In this document: piece by piece, positions 42,599 to 52,733 of the stretch | Position numbering within the stretch: the first letter of the stretch is position 1 | Layout of the letters: the number at the start of each line of letters is the position of its first letter | Source of the DNA: Stutzerimonas kunmingensis | GTDB taxonomy: Bacteria > Pseudomonadota > Gammaproteobacteria > Pseudomonadales > Pseudomonadaceae | Assembly (NCBI RefSeq): GCF_014764705.1 | Contig: NZ_JACXXG010000023.1 | Coordinates: 1-64,000, forward strand | Length of the DNA: 64,000 nucleotides | Direction: 5' to 3' | Made by a program: the position numbers and the translations under genes | Notes under the pieces: generated by a model | The model's input: the letters and a program-made list of their open reading frames with translations, nothing else | Database searches by the model: none | What the model was told of the DNA's origin: nothing

Positions 42599-44125
42599 TC
42601 AGGCCTCCTGCACACGGGTTGAGCGACCGCGCACCGCAGCGGCAGCCGGCGTTGCGTTCAGGCGCCAGGCGCAGGCCGCACAGACCAGCCCCGCGACGAT
42701 CATGAACAGATCGACCGATGCCAGGGCCCAGTCGCCACGTCCGAGGCTGGCGATCAGGTGGCCATCGGTGGTCAGCGCATTGATGATCGGCAAGCCGAGC
42801 GCGAGCACGGCGCCGAGCAGCAGCTGCTCGCGCAGCAGGCGGCGGCTCTGATGGCGGCGCAGGAAGGCCCAGAGCACAGCTAGCAACCAGACACCGACGA
42901 ACACCCAGCCTTCGGCCAAGGCGCGTTCGGCGAATGTTGCCGGAAGCAGACGATTGCCCCACAGCAGCGCCAGGCTGGCCAGCGGCAGGCCGGCGAACAC
43001 CGAGGCGTTCAGCGCGCGCACCCAGGTCACGCTGCGGTCGCCGCGCTGTTCGCGCTTGGCCAGCCAGACCTGCAGCCCGCCGACCAGCATGGCGCAACCG
43101 GCAAGGCCCATCAGCAAATAGAGCAGGCGCACCAGCGTGCCGCCGAACTGCGCCATGTGCAGCCCCGCCAGCCAGAGGTAGGCGCGGTAGCCGATGGATG
43201 CGTCCTGGCGATTGAGCAGCTCGCCGGTGCCGGCGTCATAGCTGAGGGTGTCCTGCGGCGAGCCGATCCGCGAACGGTCCCGACGACGGACGTCGACCAC
43301 CGCCGAGGCATCATCGGGATGATGCACGCTGACCCAGCCCGCCTCGCCACCGCCCCACTGCTGGCGCGATTCGGCGATCAGCGCATCGAGGGACACCGGA
43401 GCCGGCGGCGGCTGGCCCACCTCTTCGCGCTCGAAGCTGCCCATCACCTCGCCGAAGTACTGCATGACGTTGCCGGAATAGCTCACCTGCGCGGCGGCCG
43501 GCATGTAGGACGCGACGAAGATCGCCACGCCGGTGTAGGCCAGCACCAGATGGAACGGAAAACCGACCACGCCGAACAGGTTGTGCGCATCGAGCCAGGC
43601 ACGCTGGCCGTTGGCCTTGGGCCGCAGGGTGAAGAAATCCTTGAAGATGCGCCGGTGGATGATCACCCCCGACACCAGCGCGACGAGCATGAACATGCCG
43701 GCCAGGCCGACGATGTACATGCCGATGTCACCCGCGTGCAGGTTGTAGTGCAACTTGAAGAAGAACTCGCCACCCAGCGTTTCCGGCATTGGCTCGGCCT
43801 GCGCGCTACGCGGGTCGAAGGCGATGTTGTGGATCGTCTTGGTGGCGTCTACTTCCCAACCGAGTCGCCAGTAAGGCTCGCGCTCGGTCGGGCCGTGCAT
43901 CCAGAAGGCATGCAACTCGTCGCTGACGTTCTGCTGCAACCAGCCACGCACATCGTCCGCACCGAGGCTGGATACCACGCCGTCATGCAGCGCCGGACGC
44001 ATCCAGCGGCTGAGTTCCTTGTCGAAGCAGGCGACAGTGCCGGCAAAGATGATCACGAACAGCAGCCAGCTCGGCAGCAGGCCGCCCCAGGTGTGCAAAC
44101 CGGCCATGCTTTGGCGCAGTTTCAT
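42599..44125 (-). CDS. PepSY-domain membrane protein, probable ferric-siderophore reductase
   Basis: 508 aa. Starts MKLRQSMAGLHTWGGLLPSW, the conserved first helix with a His in the bilayer. It has further helices around residues 140-165, 190-215, 335-360 and 400-490. Conserved His residues (LHTWGG, LHYNLHAGDIGM, HNLFGVVGFPFHL, LHMAQFGG) could bind heme for transmembrane electron transfer. Two PepSY segments lie between helices. The ATG overlaps the DUF3649 stop (ATGA). Homologues next to siderophore receptors reduce Fe(III) in the periplasm. Confidence 0.9.
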   Translation of the reverse strand: MKLRQSMAGLHTWGGLLPSWLLFVIIFAGTVACFDKELSRWMRPALHDGVVSSLGADDVRGWLQQNVSDELHAFWMHGPTEREPYWRLGWEVDATKTIHNIAFDPRSAQAEPMPETLGGEFFFKLHYNLHAGDIGMYIVGLAGMFMLVALVSGVIIHRRIFKDFFTLRPKANGQRAWLDAHNLFGVVGFPFHLVLAYTGVAIFVASYMPAAAQVSYSGNVMQYFGEVMGSFEREEVGQPPPAPVSLDALIAESRQQWGGGEAGWVSVHHPDDASAVVDVRRRDRSRIGSPQDTLSYDAGTGELLNRQDASIGYRAYLWLAGLHMAQFGGTLVRLLYLLMGLAGCAMLVGGLQVWLAKREQRGDRSVTWVRALNASVFAGLPLASLALLWGNRLLPATFAERALAEGWVFVGVWLLAVLWAFLRRHQSRRLLREQLLLGAVLALGLPIINALTTDGHLIASLGRGDWALASVDLFMIVAGLVCAACAWRLNATPAAAAVRGRSTRVQEA

Positions 44126-44418
44126 GGACGAACCCTCCAGTCGCCGGAAAAGAACGCGGCCAGACACAGCACCGCGGTCACACCGACGATCAACAGCCAT
44201 ACCCGCGTGGCACTGCGGGCGGCGAACACGTAGATCACCACGGCGGTCCACACGGCGAAGCTCGCCAGGCTGGAAAACACCACACGATCAGGCCGCGCCA
44301 GCGGCAGGTAGACCGCCAGAAAGGCGGTCACCGCGTAGGCGACCGCATAGCCGCCGACCAGCGCCGCAAGCACACGCGACGCGATGTTCCAGCGATTGAT
44401 GGATGCGTTGCGACTCAC
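44122..44418 (-). CDS. DUF3649 membrane protein
   Basis: 98 aa from a GTG start with GGGAGG 7 bases upstream, giving the N-terminus MSRNASINRW. Three hydrophobic helices (ASRVLAALVGGYAVAYAV, SLASFAVWTAVVIYVF, LLIVGVTAVLCLAAFF) fit the DUF3649 iron-uptake family. An ATG 9 codons upstream exists but lacks a ribosome site. It sits between the TonB receptor and PepSY gene. Confidence 0.85.
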   Translation of the reverse strand: MSRNASINRWNIASRVLAALVGGYAVAYAVTAFLAVYLPLARPDRVVFSSLASFAVWTAVVIYVFAARSATRVWLLIVGVTAVLCLAAFFSGDWRVRP

Positions 44419-44467
44419 CTCGAATCCTCCCTTGCAGGCCGGCAAGCGGCGCGTGGCTCAGCGACGT

Positions 44468-46591
44468 TCAAAAGCTGTAGCTCGCGGTTGCCACCACGGT
44501 GCGGCGGTTGCCGGTGAAGCAGTCGCCACGCGACAGGCAGGTGGTGTAGTAGGTCTCGTCTTCCAGGTTGGTGGCGTTGAGGGTGAACGCCCAGTCCTGG
44601 TAGGCGTAGCCGAGCATGGCGTCGAACAGCGTCGTCGACGGCGTCTTCAGGCTGTCGGTGCCATCCCAGCTGGCACCGACGTAACGCACGCCAGCGCCGG
44701 CGCTGAAGCCGGGGATGCCGGCGATGCTGAAGCGGTGCTGCGACCATAGCGAGGCCATGTTTTCGGGCACACTGGCGATGCGCTTGCCCTGCTGGGCGAC
44801 CGGTCCCTTGACCACTTCGCTGTCGAGGTAGGTGTAGGTGCTGATCAGATCCCAGTTCGAGTTCATCTCCACCAGCCCTTCCAGCTCCAGTCCCTTGACC
44901 CGCGCTTCGCCTGCCTGAATGGTGCTGAGCGGGTTCGCCGGGTTCGGCATCTGGCGATTCTTCTCGCGCAGATCGAACACCGCGGCCGTGAGCAGCGTGT
45001 TGCTGCCTGCCGGCTGGTACTTCACACCGAGCTCCCACTGCTCGCCCTCGAGCGGCTTGTAGGACTGCTGAGTGAAGTTGTCCAGCCCGATAATCGGCGT
45101 AAAGGACTCGCTGTAGCTGATGTAGGGCGCCACCCCATTGTCGAACAGATAGGTCAGGCCCACCCGGCCGGTCACAGCATCGTCCTTCTGCCGGGTGCCC
45201 TGCTCGACGCGGGTGTCGGCCCAGTCCTTGCGCAGGCCCAGAGTTGCCAGCCACTTGTCGAGACGGATCTGGTCCTGAACATAGAGGCCCTGCTGCGCAA
45301 CGCGCTGCTGCGGGACATCGGAAAGCGTAATGCCGGATGGATCGAAGGTGCCGTACACCGGATCGTAGAGATCCAGCGGGGTGGCGGTTCCGCGGGCGGT
45401 CTTGCTATCGGTGACGGCGTGCCGGTAGTCGATACCGACCAGCGCGGTGTGCTGCAGCGGGCCGGTATCGAAGCGCGATTCGGCCTGATGGTCGGCGCTC
45501 CAGATGGTCACCTCCGGCTTGGAAATGGACCAGACACGATTGACCGTGCGGTCGTCGGCACCGAGCACCGGCGGCCAGCCATACATGGTCTGGTAGCTGA
45601 CCTTGCTCTTCTGCCAGCGCAGGTTCTGCCGCAGCGTCCAGGTGTCGTCGACACGCCAGGCCATCTGCGAGGTCAGTGCTTTCTGCTCGGTGTCATATTC
45701 GTCGAAGCCGGGTTCGCTGACGAAGCGCTCGCTGCCAATCTCGCCGTAGGGTGCGCTGAGTACCGTGCCGCGGTGCGGCAGGAAGGAGCTGGTTGTGCCG
45801 CTATCGTCTTTCTGCACGTTGGCCATCAGCGTCCATTCGAACTGCTCGTTCGGGCGCCAGGTCAATGACGGCATGAACACCAGACGGTTGTCCTTGGTGT
45901 GATCAACCTGGGTCTGGCTGTCACGCTGGATCGCCACCACGCGATAGAGCAACGTGCCGTCTTCATCCAGCGGACCGGTGCTGTCGAAGGCGATCTGCTT
46001 GCGGTCGAAGCTGCCGTACTGCAGCTGCAGCTCGCTCTTCTGTTCCGCCTGCGGACGCTTGCTGACGAAGTTGAGCAAGCCGCCAACCGAACTCTGCCCA
46101 TAGAGCATGGACGATGGCCCCTTGATCACTTCGACGCGCTCCAGGGTGAAGGGGTCGGTGCGCGTGTTGTTGTAGTAGCCAACGCTCTGCTGCAGGCCAT
46201 CGAGGAAGATGGTCGGGGCAACGCCGCGGATCAGCGCGAAGTCGCCGCGACTGTCCAGGCCATAAGCCTCGCCACGCATGCCGGCGACGTAGCGCAGCGA
46301 GTCCTGGATGGTCAGCGAGCCCTGGTCGCGGATGCGGTCGGCGGTGATCACGCTGATCGACTGCGGCGTTTCGATGATCGGTGTGTCGGTCTTGGTGGCG
46401 CCAATGCTGCGCTTGGCGACGTACCCTTCGACCGGGCCATTGCCCTGCTCGACTGCACGTGGCGCAGTGATCTGTTGTGCCTCCAGCTCGACCGCTTCCT
46501 CAGCGTCGACAGCAAAGCAGGCGACCAGCACCGGCAGGCCCAACACCAGCGGGCGCAACGAAAACGGGGGCGAAGCGACTACGCGACTCAT
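44468..46591 (-). CDS. TonB-dependent siderophore receptor
   Basis: 707 aa outer-membrane receptor. A signal peptide of about 30 residues (ending VDA/EEA) and a possible TonB box near AVELEAQQITA precede the plug domain (PQSISVITADRIRDQG, RYVAGMRG, VEVIKGPSSMLYGQSSVGGLLNFVSKRP). A 22-strand barrel follows, ending ATASYSF. There is no N-terminal signalling domain, so it is not a FpvA-type surface signalling receptor. The plug resembles hydroxamate or catecholate receptors. A Fur-like box lies upstream. The ligand is unknown. Confidence 0.93.
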   Translation of the reverse strand: MSRVVASPPFSLRPLVLGLPVLVACFAVDAEEAVELEAQQITAPRAVEQGNGPVEGYVAKRSIGATKTDTPIIETPQSISVITADRIRDQGSLTIQDSLRYVAGMRGEAYGLDSRGDFALIRGVAPTIFLDGLQQSVGYYNNTRTDPFTLERVEVIKGPSSMLYGQSSVGGLLNFVSKRPQAEQKSELQLQYGSFDRKQIAFDSTGPLDEDGTLLYRVVAIQRDSQTQVDHTKDNRLVFMPSLTWRPNEQFEWTLMANVQKDDSGTTSSFLPHRGTVLSAPYGEIGSERFVSEPGFDEYDTEQKALTSQMAWRVDDTWTLRQNLRWQKSKVSYQTMYGWPPVLGADDRTVNRVWSISKPEVTIWSADHQAESRFDTGPLQHTALVGIDYRHAVTDSKTARGTATPLDLYDPVYGTFDPSGITLSDVPQQRVAQQGLYVQDQIRLDKWLATLGLRKDWADTRVEQGTRQKDDAVTGRVGLTYLFDNGVAPYISYSESFTPIIGLDNFTQQSYKPLEGEQWELGVKYQPAGSNTLLTAAVFDLREKNRQMPNPANPLSTIQAGEARVKGLELEGLVEMNSNWDLISTYTYLDSEVVKGPVAQQGKRIASVPENMASLWSQHRFSIAGIPGFSAGAGVRYVGASWDGTDSLKTPSTTLFDAMLGYAYQDWAFTLNATNLEDETYYTTCLSRGDCFTGNRRTVVATASYSF

Positions 46592-46625
46592 GAGTGCTAC
46601 CTTGTTCTTTGATGAGAACGCGCAT

Positions 46626-46644
46626 GATATTGATAAATGTTCCC
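46626..46644 (-). promoter_or_regulatory. Putative Fur box upstream of the TonB receptor
   Basis: The 19 bases GATATTGATAAATGTTCCC match the GATAATGATAATCATTATC Fur consensus at about 13 positions, in an AT-rich patch 35-53 bases before the receptor ATG. The match is moderate, but the gene is iron-related. Confidence 0.5.
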
Positions 46645-46729
46645 ATTTATAAGATAGAAGTTGCCAATCTCCTACGATTGCAGGGCAGTAGCACTCGCTG
46701 CGAGATCGACGCAGCGGGAACGCTCCAGC

Positions 46730-48295
46730 TCAGGTGATGGGCGCCGGGTTGAACAGCACGATGTCATTGTGCAAGCGATAGCGCTCGGCCCAGGTCTGCT
46801 TGCGGCCGCTGGCGACGTCCAGGTAACAGTGGAACAGTTCCCAGCCGAGTTCCTCGATGCTCGCGCGGCCACTGGCGATGCGCCCGGCGTCGACATCGAT
46901 CAGGTCCGGCCAGCGCTCGGCCAGCTCGGTGCGCGTGGCAACCTTGACCACTGGCGCCATGGCCAGGCCGTACGGCGTGCCGCGACCGGTCGTGAACACG
47001 TGCAGGTTCATCCCGGCTGCGAGCTGTAGCGTGCCGCAGACGAAATCGGATGCGGGGGTGGCGCAGAAGATCAGGCCCTTTCGCGCGACCCGCTCACCCG
47101 GTCCGACCACGCCGTTGATGGCGCCGCTACCTGACTTGACGATCGAACCAAGGGATTTCTCGACGATATTCGACAGCCCGCCCTTCTTGTTGCCCGGCGT
47201 GGTGTTGGCGCTGCGGTCGGCGGCGCCGCGCTCCAGGTAGCGGTCGTACCAGTCCATCTCGGCGATCAGCGCATCGGCCACTTCCGGCGTTTCGGCGCGG
47301 GCGGTGAGCATATACACCGCATCGCGCACCTCGGTGTTCTCGCTGAACATCACCGTGGCACCGGCGCGCACCAGCAGATCCGCCGCATAGCCCAGCGCCG
47401 GGTTGGCGGTGATGCCGGAGAAGGCGTCGCTGCCGCCGCACTGCATGCCGAGGATCAGCTCGCTGGCCGGCACCGTTTCGCGTCGGCGCTGATTTAGCTT
47501 TTTCAGCCGCGTTTCGGCCAGCGCCATGATCTGCTCGATCATCTCGCCGAAACCGGTGTTCGATTCCTGCAGGCGGTACAGCCAGGGATCGCGCAGGTCC
47601 ACCGAGGGATCGCCCTCGTGCATCACCTGCTCGGCCTGCAGCTTCTCGCAGCCGAGGCTGATGACCAGCGCCTCACCGCCCAGATTGGGGTTGCGCGCCA
47701 GGTTGCGCACGGTGCGGATGGGGATGTAGGCATCGCGGGCGTTGATCGCCACGCCGCAGCCGTAGCTGTGGGTCAGCGCGACCACATCGTCGACGTTCGG
47801 GTATTTCGGCAGCAGCTCGTCGCGGATGCGCTTGACCGCGTGTTCCAGCACGCCGGTGACGCACTGCACCGTGGTGCTGATGCCGAGGATGTTGCGCGTG
47901 CCGACGGTGCCGTCGGCGTTGCGGTAGCCCTCGAAGGTGTAGCCGTCGAGCGGCGCGAGCTTGTCCGGCACGGCGGTGGCACGCGGCAGGCTGTCCAGCC
48001 GCGGCGCGCTGGGCATCTTCAACTGGGTTTCCCTGACCCAGCTGCCACGGCGCAGGGGTTCGAGGGCATAACCGATGATCTGTCCGTAACGGCGCACCGG
48101 CTCGCCTATGCCGATGTCGACGAGCGCGACCTTGTGGCTCTGCGGCACGGCCTCGACCGTGACCAGCCCGCCCTCGAACTGCGCACCGACCGGCACGCCG
48201 CCATCGTTGACCACCACGGCGACGTTGTCCGCCCCGTGCAGGCGGATGCAGCGCGGGGAGTCCTGGTGGGGTATCAGTTGCACGGTTTCGCTCAT
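46730..48295 (-). CDS. garD: Galactarate dehydratase
   Basis: 521 aa UxaA-superfamily iron-dependent dehydratase converting galactarate to 5-dehydro-4-deoxy-D-glucarate. The N-terminal SAF-like domain (about 1-105) includes [13 protein letters not shown] and [10 protein letters not shown]. The catalytic part has [47 protein letters not shown] and [27 protein letters not shown], where Cys and His residues hold the metal. The start MSETVQLIP has GGAG 5 bases upstream. It is the last gene after kdgD, the aldehyde dehydrogenase and gudD. Confidence 0.95.
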   Translation of the reverse strand: MSETVQLIPHQDSPRCIRLHGADNVAVVVNDGGVPVGAQFEGGLVTVEAVPQSHKVALVDIGIGEPVRRYGQIIGYALEPLRRGSWVRETQLKMPSAPRLDSLPRATAVPDKLAPLDGYTFEGYRNADGTVGTRNILGISTTVQCVTGVLEHAVKRIRDELLPKYPNVDDVVALTHSYGCGVAINARDAYIPIRTVRNLARNPNLGGEALVISLGCEKLQAEQVMHEGDPSVDLRDPWLYRLQESNTGFGEMIEQIMALAETRLKKLNQRRRETVPASELILGMQCGGSDAFSGITANPALGYAADLLVRAGATVMFSENTEVRDAVYMLTARAETPEVADALIAEMDWYDRYLERGAADRSANTTPGNKKGGLSNIVEKSLGSIVKSGSGAINGVVGPGERVARKGLIFCATPASDFVCGTLQLAAGMNLHVFTTGRGTPYGLAMAPVVKVATRTELAERWPDLIDVDAGRIASGRASIEELGWELFHCYLDVASGRKQTWAERYRLHNDIVLFNPAPIT

Positions 48296-48373
48296 GTCTG
48301 CTCCGGTTAGGGTCCGGTTGTTGTTCTGTTCGGTGATCGCCGGGGGGTGCCATACACGTGGCTCGCCTCGTAG

Positions 48374-48397
48374 GGTGGACGGCCGAAGCCGTCCACC
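48374..48397. repeat. 10-bp perfect hairpin between gudD and garD
   Basis: GGTGGACGGC and GCCGTCCACC flank the tetraloop CGAA. The preceding CGTAGGGTGGA (48369-48379) is the string found in the srkA-rlmJ repeat. Within an operon such a hairpin may stabilise upstream mRNA or lower garD expression. Confidence 0.75.
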
Positions 48398-48420
48398 GGA
48401 GCCGGCCCGGCAAGCGTGCC

Positions 48421-49761
48421 TCAGCGCACCATGCAGGGGTTCTTGTTGTTGAAGGTCCAGTCGGGGATCAGGTACTGCATGGCGATGGAGTCGTCGCGCG
48501 CGCCCAGGCCTTTTTCCTTGTACATCGCATGTGCCTTGCCCAGCGCATCCCAATCCAGCTCGACGCCCAGGCCCGGCTTCTGCGGCACCGCGACCTTGCC
48601 GCCAACGATCTTCAGCGGCTCGCGGGTCAGGTGCTGGCCGTCCTGCCAGATCCAGTGGGTGTCGATGGCGGTGACGCGACCCGGCGCGGCGGCCGCCACG
48701 TGGGTGAACATCGCCAGGGAGATGTCGAAGTGGTTGTTCGAGTGCGAGCCCCAGGTCAGGCCGAAGTCGGCGCACATCTGCGCTACGCGCACCGAGCCGG
48801 CCATGGTCCAGAAGTGCGGGTCGGCCAGCGGGATGTCCACCGAGTGCAGGCACACCGCGTGGCTCATCTGCCGCCAGTCGGTGGCGATCATGTTCGTCGC
48901 GGTGGGCAGGCCGGTGGCGCGGCGGAATTCGGCCATCACTTCGCGGCCGGAATAGCCGTTCTCGGCACCGCAGGGGTCTTCGGCGTAGGCCAGCACGCCA
49001 TGCAGGTCGCGGCACAGGCCGATGGCTTCGTCCAGCGACCAGGCACCGTTGGGGTCCAGCGTCACGCGGGCGTCGGGGAAGCGTGCGGCCAGGGCGCGGA
49101 TCGCCTCAACTTCTTCCTCACCGCGCAGCACGCCGCCCTTGAGCTTGAAGTCCTTGAAGCCGTAGCGCTCGTAGGCCGCCTCGGCCTGGCGGACGATGCT
49201 CTCCGGGGTCATGGCCTCCTCGTTGCGCAGGCGGAACCAGGCGTCGTCGGCGCCGGATTCGTCGCGGTAGCCGAGGTCGGTCTTATTGCGATCACCGATG
49301 AAGAACAGGTAGCCGAGCATTTCCACTTCATCGCGCTGCTGGCCGTCGCCGAGCAGTGCAGCGACCGGCACGTCCAGATGCTGGCCGAGCAGGTCGAGCA
49401 GCGCCGATTCCAGCGCGGTAACGGCGTGAATGGCGATGCGCAGGTCGAAGGTCTGCAGGCCGCGGCCGCCGGAATCGCGGTCGGCGAAAGCGCGGCGCGC
49501 ACGGTTGAGCAGGGCGTTGTATTGGCCGATGGGCTCGCCGACCATCATGCCGCGGGCGTCTTCCAGCGTCTGGCGGATGGCTTTGCCGCCCGGCACTTCG
49601 CCGACGCCGACATGCCCGGCGCTGTCCTTGAGGATGAGGATGTTGCGGGTGAACCAGGGCCCGTGAGCGCCGCTGAGGTTCATCAGCATGCTGTCCTGCC
49701 CGGCGACGGGCACGACGGTGAGTTCGGTAATGCGGGGTGTGCCCGTTGCGGCAATGGTCAT
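48421..49761 (-). CDS. gudD: Glucarate dehydratase (copy 1)
   Basis: 446 aa enolase-superfamily enzyme dehydrating D-glucarate to 5-dehydro-4-deoxyglucarate. Active-site residues appear one position after those of E. coli GudD: K206 and K208 in FKLKGG, D236 in LDPNGAW, E261 in AEDPCG, N290 in TATN and H340 in GSHSNNH. The N-terminal capping region contains [22 protein letters not shown]. It lies between aldehyde dehydrogenase and garD in the kdgD operon. The full set of ligands suggests full activity. Confidence 0.95.
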   Translation of the reverse strand: MTIAATGTPRITELTVVPVAGQDSMLMNLSGAHGPWFTRNILILKDSAGHVGVGEVPGGKAIRQTLEDARGMMVGEPIGQYNALLNRARRAFADRDSGGRGLQTFDLRIAIHAVTALESALLDLLGQHLDVPVAALLGDGQQRDEVEMLGYLFFIGDRNKTDLGYRDESGADDAWFRLRNEEAMTPESIVRQAEAAYERYGFKDFKLKGGVLRGEEEVEAIRALAARFPDARVTLDPNGAWSLDEAIGLCRDLHGVLAYAEDPCGAENGYSGREVMAEFRRATGLPTATNMIATDWRQMSHAVCLHSVDIPLADPHFWTMAGSVRVAQMCADFGLTWGSHSNNHFDISLAMFTHVAAAAPGRVTAIDTHWIWQDGQHLTREPLKIVGGKVAVPQKPGLGVELDWDALGKAHAMYKEKGLGARDDSIAMQYLIPDWTFNNKNPCMVR

Positions 49762-49856
49762 GGGTGTCCCTCTGTGTTGTTCTTGTCGGGGATGCGGCGC
49801 CCGCGCGGGGCGCCGTTACGCAGTTTCGCAGCGTGGCCTTTCGACCGGCTTTCACC

Positions 49857-51299
49857 TCAGCCGATGTAGGTGGTCTTCACCGTGGTGTAGAACTCCTGGG
49901 CGTAGCGGCCCTGCTCGCGCGGGCCGTAGGACGAGCCTTTGCGGCCGCCGAACGGCACGTGGTAATCCACCCCGGCGGTGGGCAGGTTGATCATCACCAT
50001 GCCGGCCTGGGCGTGACGCTTGAAGTGGTTGGCGTGCTTCAGCGAGGTGGTGCAGATGCCGGCGGACAGGCCGAACTCGGTGTCGTTGGCCATCGCCAGC
50101 GCCTCGTCGTAATCCTTGACCTTCACCACGTTGGCCACCGGGCCGAAGATTTCCTCGCGGCTGATGCGCATGCTCGGGTTGCTGTCGACGAACAGCGTCG
50201 GCGCCAGGAAGTAGCCCTCGGTGCCGCACTTGACCCGCTCGCCGCCACAGGCCAGGCGCGCGCCTTCCTGCTTGCCGATCTCGATGTAACGCAGGTCCTG
50301 CTCAAGCTGCGCCTCGGACACCACCGGACCGACGTCGACGCCCTGTTCCAGCGCCGACCCGACCTTGATCTTCTTGATGCGCTCGATCATCGCTTCGACG
50401 AAACGGTCGTAGATGCCTTCGGTGACGATGATGCGGCTCGACGCGGTGCAGCGCTGGCCGGTGGAGTAGAAGGCGCTCTGGGTGCACAGCTCGACCGCGA
50501 CCTTGAGGTCGGCGTCGTCCAGCACGATCTGCGGGTTCTTGCCGCCCATCTCCAGCTGCACCTTGGCGCCACGCGCCACGCAGGTCTGGGCGATACCGCG
50601 ACCGACGCCGACCGAACCGGTGAAGCTCACGGCATCGACCTCCCTGGCGTTGACGATGGCCTCGCCGACCTCACGGCCGCGGCCCATCACCAGGTTGAAC
50701 ACGCCGGCCGGGAAGCCCGCCCGGGAGATGATCTCGGCGATGGCCCAGGCGCAGCCCGGCACCAGGTCGGCCGGCTTGATCACCACGCAGTTGCCGAAGG
50801 CCAGCGCCGGGGCGATCTTCCAGGCGGGGATGGCGATGGGGAAGTTCCAGGGGGTGATCAGGCCGACCACGCCCAGCGGCTCGCGGGTGACCTCGACGCC
50901 GACCCCGGGGCGCACCGACTGCAGCATCTCGCCGGCCTGGCGCAGGCATTCGCCGGCGAAGTACTTGAAGATGTTGCCGGCGCGGGCGACTTCGCCGATG
51001 GCTTCGGGAAGAGTCTTGCCTTCTTCCCGCGCCAGCAGCGTGCCGAGCTCTTCGCGGCGGGCGAGGATTTCCAGGCCGACCTTTTCCAGCGCATCGGCAC
51101 GCGCCTGGATGCCGAAGGTGGCCCACGCCGGGAAGGCGCGACGGGCGGCGGCGATGGCCTGCTCGACCTGCGCGGCATCGGCCTGGGCGTATTCGCCGAT
51201 CACGTCAGAGAGGTCGGACGGGTTGGTGTTGGCCTGGTAGCGATCCGAGCCGACCCACTGGCCGTCGATGTAGTTGTCGTAGCGTTGTACGTCAGCCAT
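49857..51299 (-). CDS. Alpha-ketoglutarate semialdehyde dehydrogenase
   Basis: 480 aa NAD(P)-dependent aldehyde dehydrogenase. Catalytic C284 lies in STGQRCTASSR, the general base E250 in QLEMGGKNP, and N152 in PWNFP. The C-terminus shows GVDYHVPFGGRKGSSYGPREQG, common in the 2,5-dioxovalerate dehydrogenases of aldarate operons. Location directly after kdgD, whose product is 2,5-dioxopentanoate, makes oxidation to 2-oxoglutarate the expected reaction. Confidence 0.93.
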   Translation of the reverse strand: MADVQRYDNYIDGQWVGSDRYQANTNPSDLSDVIGEYAQADAAQVEQAIAAARRAFPAWATFGIQARADALEKVGLEILARREELGTLLAREEGKTLPEAIGEVARAGNIFKYFAGECLRQAGEMLQSVRPGVGVEVTREPLGVVGLITPWNFPIAIPAWKIAPALAFGNCVVIKPADLVPGCAWAIAEIISRAGFPAGVFNLVMGRGREVGEAIVNAREVDAVSFTGSVGVGRGIAQTCVARGAKVQLEMGGKNPQIVLDDADLKVAVELCTQSAFYSTGQRCTASSRIIVTEGIYDRFVEAMIERIKKIKVGSALEQGVDVGPVVSEAQLEQDLRYIEIGKQEGARLACGGERVKCGTEGYFLAPTLFVDSNPSMRISREEIFGPVANVVKVKDYDEALAMANDTEFGLSAGICTTSLKHANHFKRHAQAGMVMINLPTAGVDYHVPFGGRKGSSYGPREQGRYAQEFYTTVKTTYIG

Positions 51300-51369
51300 G
51301 CAAAGTGTCCTCTGATGATGCCCGGCGCGGCCGTTCGGCAGCGCGGCGCCGGGGCGATTCCGGAAAGGC

Positions 51370-52281
51370 TTACTGGGCGCCCTGCTTCTCGATCAGCACC
51401 GCCAGGCGCTCGTATTCGTCGGGCTTCAGCTCGGTCAGCGGCGCGCGCACCGGGCCGGCGTCGTAGCCGGAAATGCGTGCGCCGGCCTTGACGATGCTGA
51501 CTGCATAGCCCTTGCAGCGATTGCGAATGTCCAGGTACGGCAGGAAGAAATCGTCGATCAGCTTGCCGACAGTTTCGTGATCTTCGCGGGCGATGGCCTT
51601 GTAGAAGTCCATCGCGGTCTTCGGAATGAAGTTGAACACCGCCGAGGAATACACCGGCACGCCTAGCGCCTTGTAGGCCGCGGCATAGACTTCCGCGGTC
51701 GGCAGGCCACCGAGGTAGCTGAAACGCTCGCCGAGGCGGCGGCGGATCGACACCATCAGCTCGATATCGCCGAGGCCATCCTTGTAGCCGATGAGGTTCG
51801 GGCAGCGATCAGCCAACTGCTCCAGATGCGTCGCGGTCAGGCGGCAGACGTTGCGGTTGTAGACCACCACACCGATGTTCACCGATTTGCAGACCTGCTC
51901 GACATGCAGCGCCACGCCTTCCTGGCTCGCCTCGGTGAGGTAGTGCGGCAGCAGCAGCAGGCCCTTGGCCCCCAGGCGCTCGGCCTCCTGTGCCATCTGG
52001 ATGGCGAGGCGGGTCGGGCCACCGACGCCGGCGAGAATCGGCACGGTGCCCGCGCAGGTATCCACGGCAGTCTTGATGATCTCGCTGTACTCGCGCGGCT
52101 CCAGCGAGAAGAACTCGCCGGTACCGCCGGCAGCGAACAGCGCCGAGGCACCGTAGGGGCCGAGCCATTCCAGGCGCTTGACGTAGCCGGCGCGATTGAA
52201 GTCGCCCTGCGCGTCGAAGTCGGTGACCGGGAATGACAGCAGGCCGGAAGAGAGGATGGCCTTCAATTCTTGTGGGTTCAT
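51370..52281 (-). CDS. kdgD: 5-dehydro-4-deoxyglucarate dehydratase
   Basis: 303 aa DHDPS/NAL-family aldolase-fold enzyme that dehydrates and decarboxylates 5-dehydro-4-deoxyglucarate to 2,5-dioxopentanoate. The Schiff-base lysine is K167 in [10 protein letters not shown] and the conserved Tyr is Y141 in VVVYNRN. The loop [11 protein letters not shown] is the GTGE/T motif of the family. It is the first gene of the kdgD-aldehyde dehydrogenase-gudD-garD operon. Confidence 0.95.
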   Translation of the reverse strand: MNPQELKAILSSGLLSFPVTDFDAQGDFNRAGYVKRLEWLGPYGASALFAAGGTGEFFSLEPREYSEIIKTAVDTCAGTVPILAGVGGPTRLAIQMAQEAERLGAKGLLLLPHYLTEASQEGVALHVEQVCKSVNIGVVVYNRNVCRLTATHLEQLADRCPNLIGYKDGLGDIELMVSIRRRLGERFSYLGGLPTAEVYAAAYKALGVPVYSSAVFNFIPKTAMDFYKAIAREDHETVGKLIDDFFLPYLDIRNRCKGYAVSIVKAGARISGYDAGPVRAPLTELKPDEYERLAVLIEKQGAQ

Positions 52282-52336
52282 TATTCGAGCATCCTGAATG
52301 CATGTGGAGGAGGTACAAGGGCATCAGCCTTGAGAT

Positions 52337-52365
52337 ACGTTATCGTACAACTAAAAATACTCCAA
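52337..52365 (-). promoter_or_regulatory. kdgD operon promoter with degenerate operator
   Basis: On the minus strand TTGGAG (52360-52365) and TAACGT (52337-52342) are 17 bases apart. GTTGTACGAT (52342-52351 on the complement) differs at two of ten positions from the GTCGTACGAC palindrome found 205 bases away at the divergent gudD2 promoter. The elements are weak matches, so confidence is moderate. The remainder of 52282-52733 holds no gene. Confidence 0.45.
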
Positions 52366-52516
52366 CCGTTTTTTCTGCGCATTTTCTTCAGCGCTGAAAG
52401 CTGAATGAAAGCTTTCTGCTTTTCACTCGCCCGGCCAGGTCAATCACCATGAGGGCGGCAGCTTAAAAGGCATAAGCAGCTGCAGATGACCCAGCCAAAT
52501 GCACTGATGATTTCGT

Positions 52517-52565
52517 TTGACAGGCGACGTAGCGAACTGTAAAAAATCCTCCATAGTCGTACGAC
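52517..52565 (+). promoter_or_regulatory. gudD2-tctCBA promoter with GTCGTACGAC operator
   Basis: TTGACA (52517-52522) and TAAAAA (52540-52545) are exactly 17 bases apart. The perfect palindrome GTCGTACGAC (52556-52565) starts 10 bases after the -10, over the expected transcription start. The leader to the gudD2 ATG is about 170 bases and contains no other recognised element. Confidence 0.68.
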
Positions 52566-52733
52566 GACCTATGACCACAATAACAATAGCGAGGCCCCGG
52601 ACATGTTCCGCAATTGCCCGTCCCCTGCGCAGCCGCTGGCTGCCGATAACGCCATCCGCCGCGCTGCCTCAGCAGATGTGTGCACAGCGCCCGCCCCGGT
52701 CGCTCGCCTCGCCTGCAGCGGAGGCCGCGCACA

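Noticed and set aside
41305..42615. N-terminal extension of the hydroxyacid dehydrogenase
   Set aside because: The extra 128 codons run through the DUF3325 gene in another frame and lack homology; AGGAAA precedes the ATG at 42231.
46696..46716. Hairpin CGCTGCG/CGCAGCG after garD as a terminator
   Set aside because: Only 7 bp with a 7-base loop and no T-run on the minus strand; it may form but evidence for termination is weak.
46730..49015. A possible gudD-garD fusion read as one 761-codon frame
   Set aside because: The upstream part is gudD sequence in the wrong frame. garD has its own start at 48295 with a ribosome site and the normal family N-terminus.
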